NCBI RefSeq assembly: GCF_025949695.1
Contig: NZ_JAPDFL010000001.1
Span: 124,001 to 188,000 of the forward strand
Length of the DNA stretch: 64,000 bases
Direction of reading: 5' to 3'
DNA from: Pararhodobacter zhoushanensis
GTDB lineage: Bacteria > Pseudomonadota > Alphaproteobacteria > Rhodobacterales > Rhodobacteraceae
A model generated the notes under the pieces. The model saw only the letters and a list, made by a program, of their open reading frames with translations, had not been told where the DNA came from and ran no database searches. A program made the translations under genes and the position numbers. Shown one piece after another: positions 63,423 through 64,000 of the stretch; the first letter of the stretch is position 1; each line of letters begins with the position of its first letter.

Positions 63423-63460
63423 CAAAAGGCGCGGCCCCGTTGGAGCCGCGCCTTTTATAC
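63423..63460. terminator. Bidirectional hairpin AAAAGGCGCGGC / GCCGCGCCTTTT
   Basis: A 12-bp stem with A run before and T run after, between the deacetylase stop (63479, minus strand) and the ugp promoter. It should end the deacetylase transcript. Confidence 0.85.
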
Positions 63461-63478
63461 ACAAGAAAAATCGCTGTT

Positions 63479-64000
63479 TCAGCCCTGATACGGCGTGGTT
63501 GCCCGCCCGACATAGCGCAACCCGCGCGGCCCCCAATGCGGCCAGGCCAGCAGTTCGGACATGGTCACCGGCTGCAACCCGCGCGCCAGAATACCGTCCA
63601 GGGCAGCGGGCACCGCGCGGATGGTCGGTCCGTGGATGTCATGCGCCAGAATCACCGCCCCCGGACGCGCGCCCTGAATCATGCGCTGCGCCACGACGGA
63701 CACGCCGGGGCGTCGCCAATCCTCAGGATCGACCGACCACACCACGGACGACAGATTGCGCTGATCAAACAGCATCTGCATCTGCCGATGGGTGAACGAT
63801 CCATACGGCGGGCGCATGGTGACCGGAACCGCACCGACCGTGTCCCAGATCATCTGCTGGGTGCGGTCAATCTCGGTCAGGATGGTGCTGTCGCTCTGCC
63901 GCGACAACACCGGATGCGTCCAGGTATGGTTACCCAGTTCGTGCCCCTCGGCCACGATCCGGCGCACGATCTCGGGATACCGCCGGGCGTTCTGGCCAAT
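63479..64000 (-). CDS. Polysaccharide deacetylase (5' end beyond window)
   Basis: The visible 173 C-terminal residues form a NodB-type domain: GHELGNHTWTHPVLSR carries the metal-binding His pair, VPVTMRPPYGSFTH is motif 3, SVDPEDWRRPG motif 4, and PGAVILAHDIHGPTIRAVPAALDGIL motif 5 with its His. Members remove acetyl groups from chitin-like polymers or peptidoglycan; substrate unknown. The N-terminus lies beyond position 64000. Confidence 0.88.
   Translation of the reverse strand: MGQNARRYPEIVRRIVAEGHELGNHTWTHPVLSRQSDSTILTEIDRTQQMIWDTVGAVPVTMRPPYGSFTHRQMQMLFDQRNLSSVVWSVDPEDWRRPGVSVVAQRMIQGARPGAVILAHDIHGPTIRAVPAALDGILARGLQPVTMSELLAWPHWGPRGLRYVGRATTPYQG

Noticed and set aside
1..64000. CRISPR arrays, transposases, prophage, integrases, rRNA
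   Set aside because: No regularly spaced direct repeats, no mobile-element proteins and no rRNA sequence recognised; composition is even across the window.

Overview
The window is a stretch of core chromosome from a high-GC alphaproteobacterium. It most resembles the Rhodobacterales (Rhodobacteraceae/Paracoccaceae). The evidence is an ethylmalonyl-CoA mutase, an RpoH2-type sigma factor, a compact flgBC-fliE-fliQ-flgFGAH-fliL run divergent from fliI, a fused-order petABC operon, an imuB-dnaE2 cassette behind a GAAC-N7-GAAC LexA box (the alphaproteobacterial type), and intergenic spacers built from GC-rich palindromes. No prophage, insertion sequence, CRISPR array, rRNA or tRNA was seen.

Layout. 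1-5 kb: a PlsB-like acyltransferase (cut by the window edge), a DUF4336 protein, a small C4 zinc-finger protein, a GNAT enzyme and ethylmalonyl-CoA mutase. 5-12 kb: a DUF2798 protein, Hsp20, a secreted trypsin-like protease, glycolate oxidase glcDEF and a DUF599 membrane protein. 12-18 kb: folate genes pabB/pabC facing away from carB, then a DUF1801 protein. 18-24 kb: flagellar genes, with a frameshift in fliI. 24-27 kb: an alternative spermidine route (carboxynorspermidine decarboxylase and dehydrogenase). 27-32 kb: the SOS mutasome genes imuB and dnaE2 (dnaE2 also frameshifted). 32-37 kb: a TPR sulfotransferase and two paralogous secreted LCCL-domain proteins. 37-50 kb: EamA exporter and LysR regulator, nicotinamidase, ftsK, a DapC-like aminotransferase, rpoH2-chaN, three GST-family proteins (one fused to a TRASH-like zinc motif), queG and mtgA. 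50-64 kb: LysE exporter, petABC (cytochrome bc1), a TPP-riboswitch-controlled thiBPQ operon, the ugpBAEC glycerol-3-phosphate importer, and the end of a polysaccharide deacetylase.

The two least explained things are these. (1) A dispersed family of large nested palindromes lies between genes. There are five two-armed copies and two half copies. The arms covary, and the centre of every full copy reads TTAA-N7-TTAAC or nearly so, which is the shape of a CtrA recognition site. One copy joins arms of two different subtypes, and one half copy runs into a start codon. A second hairpin family with tandem G-A mismatches sits beside three of them. (2) The tandem secreted proteins at 33.7-37.1 kb combine a four-cysteine PPC-like module (one or three copies, nearly invariant cysteine spacing) with two cysteine-free LCCL domains each.

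Two apparent one-base frameshifts (fliI, dnaE2) in 64 kb mean that read-level confirmation is needed before calling either gene broken.
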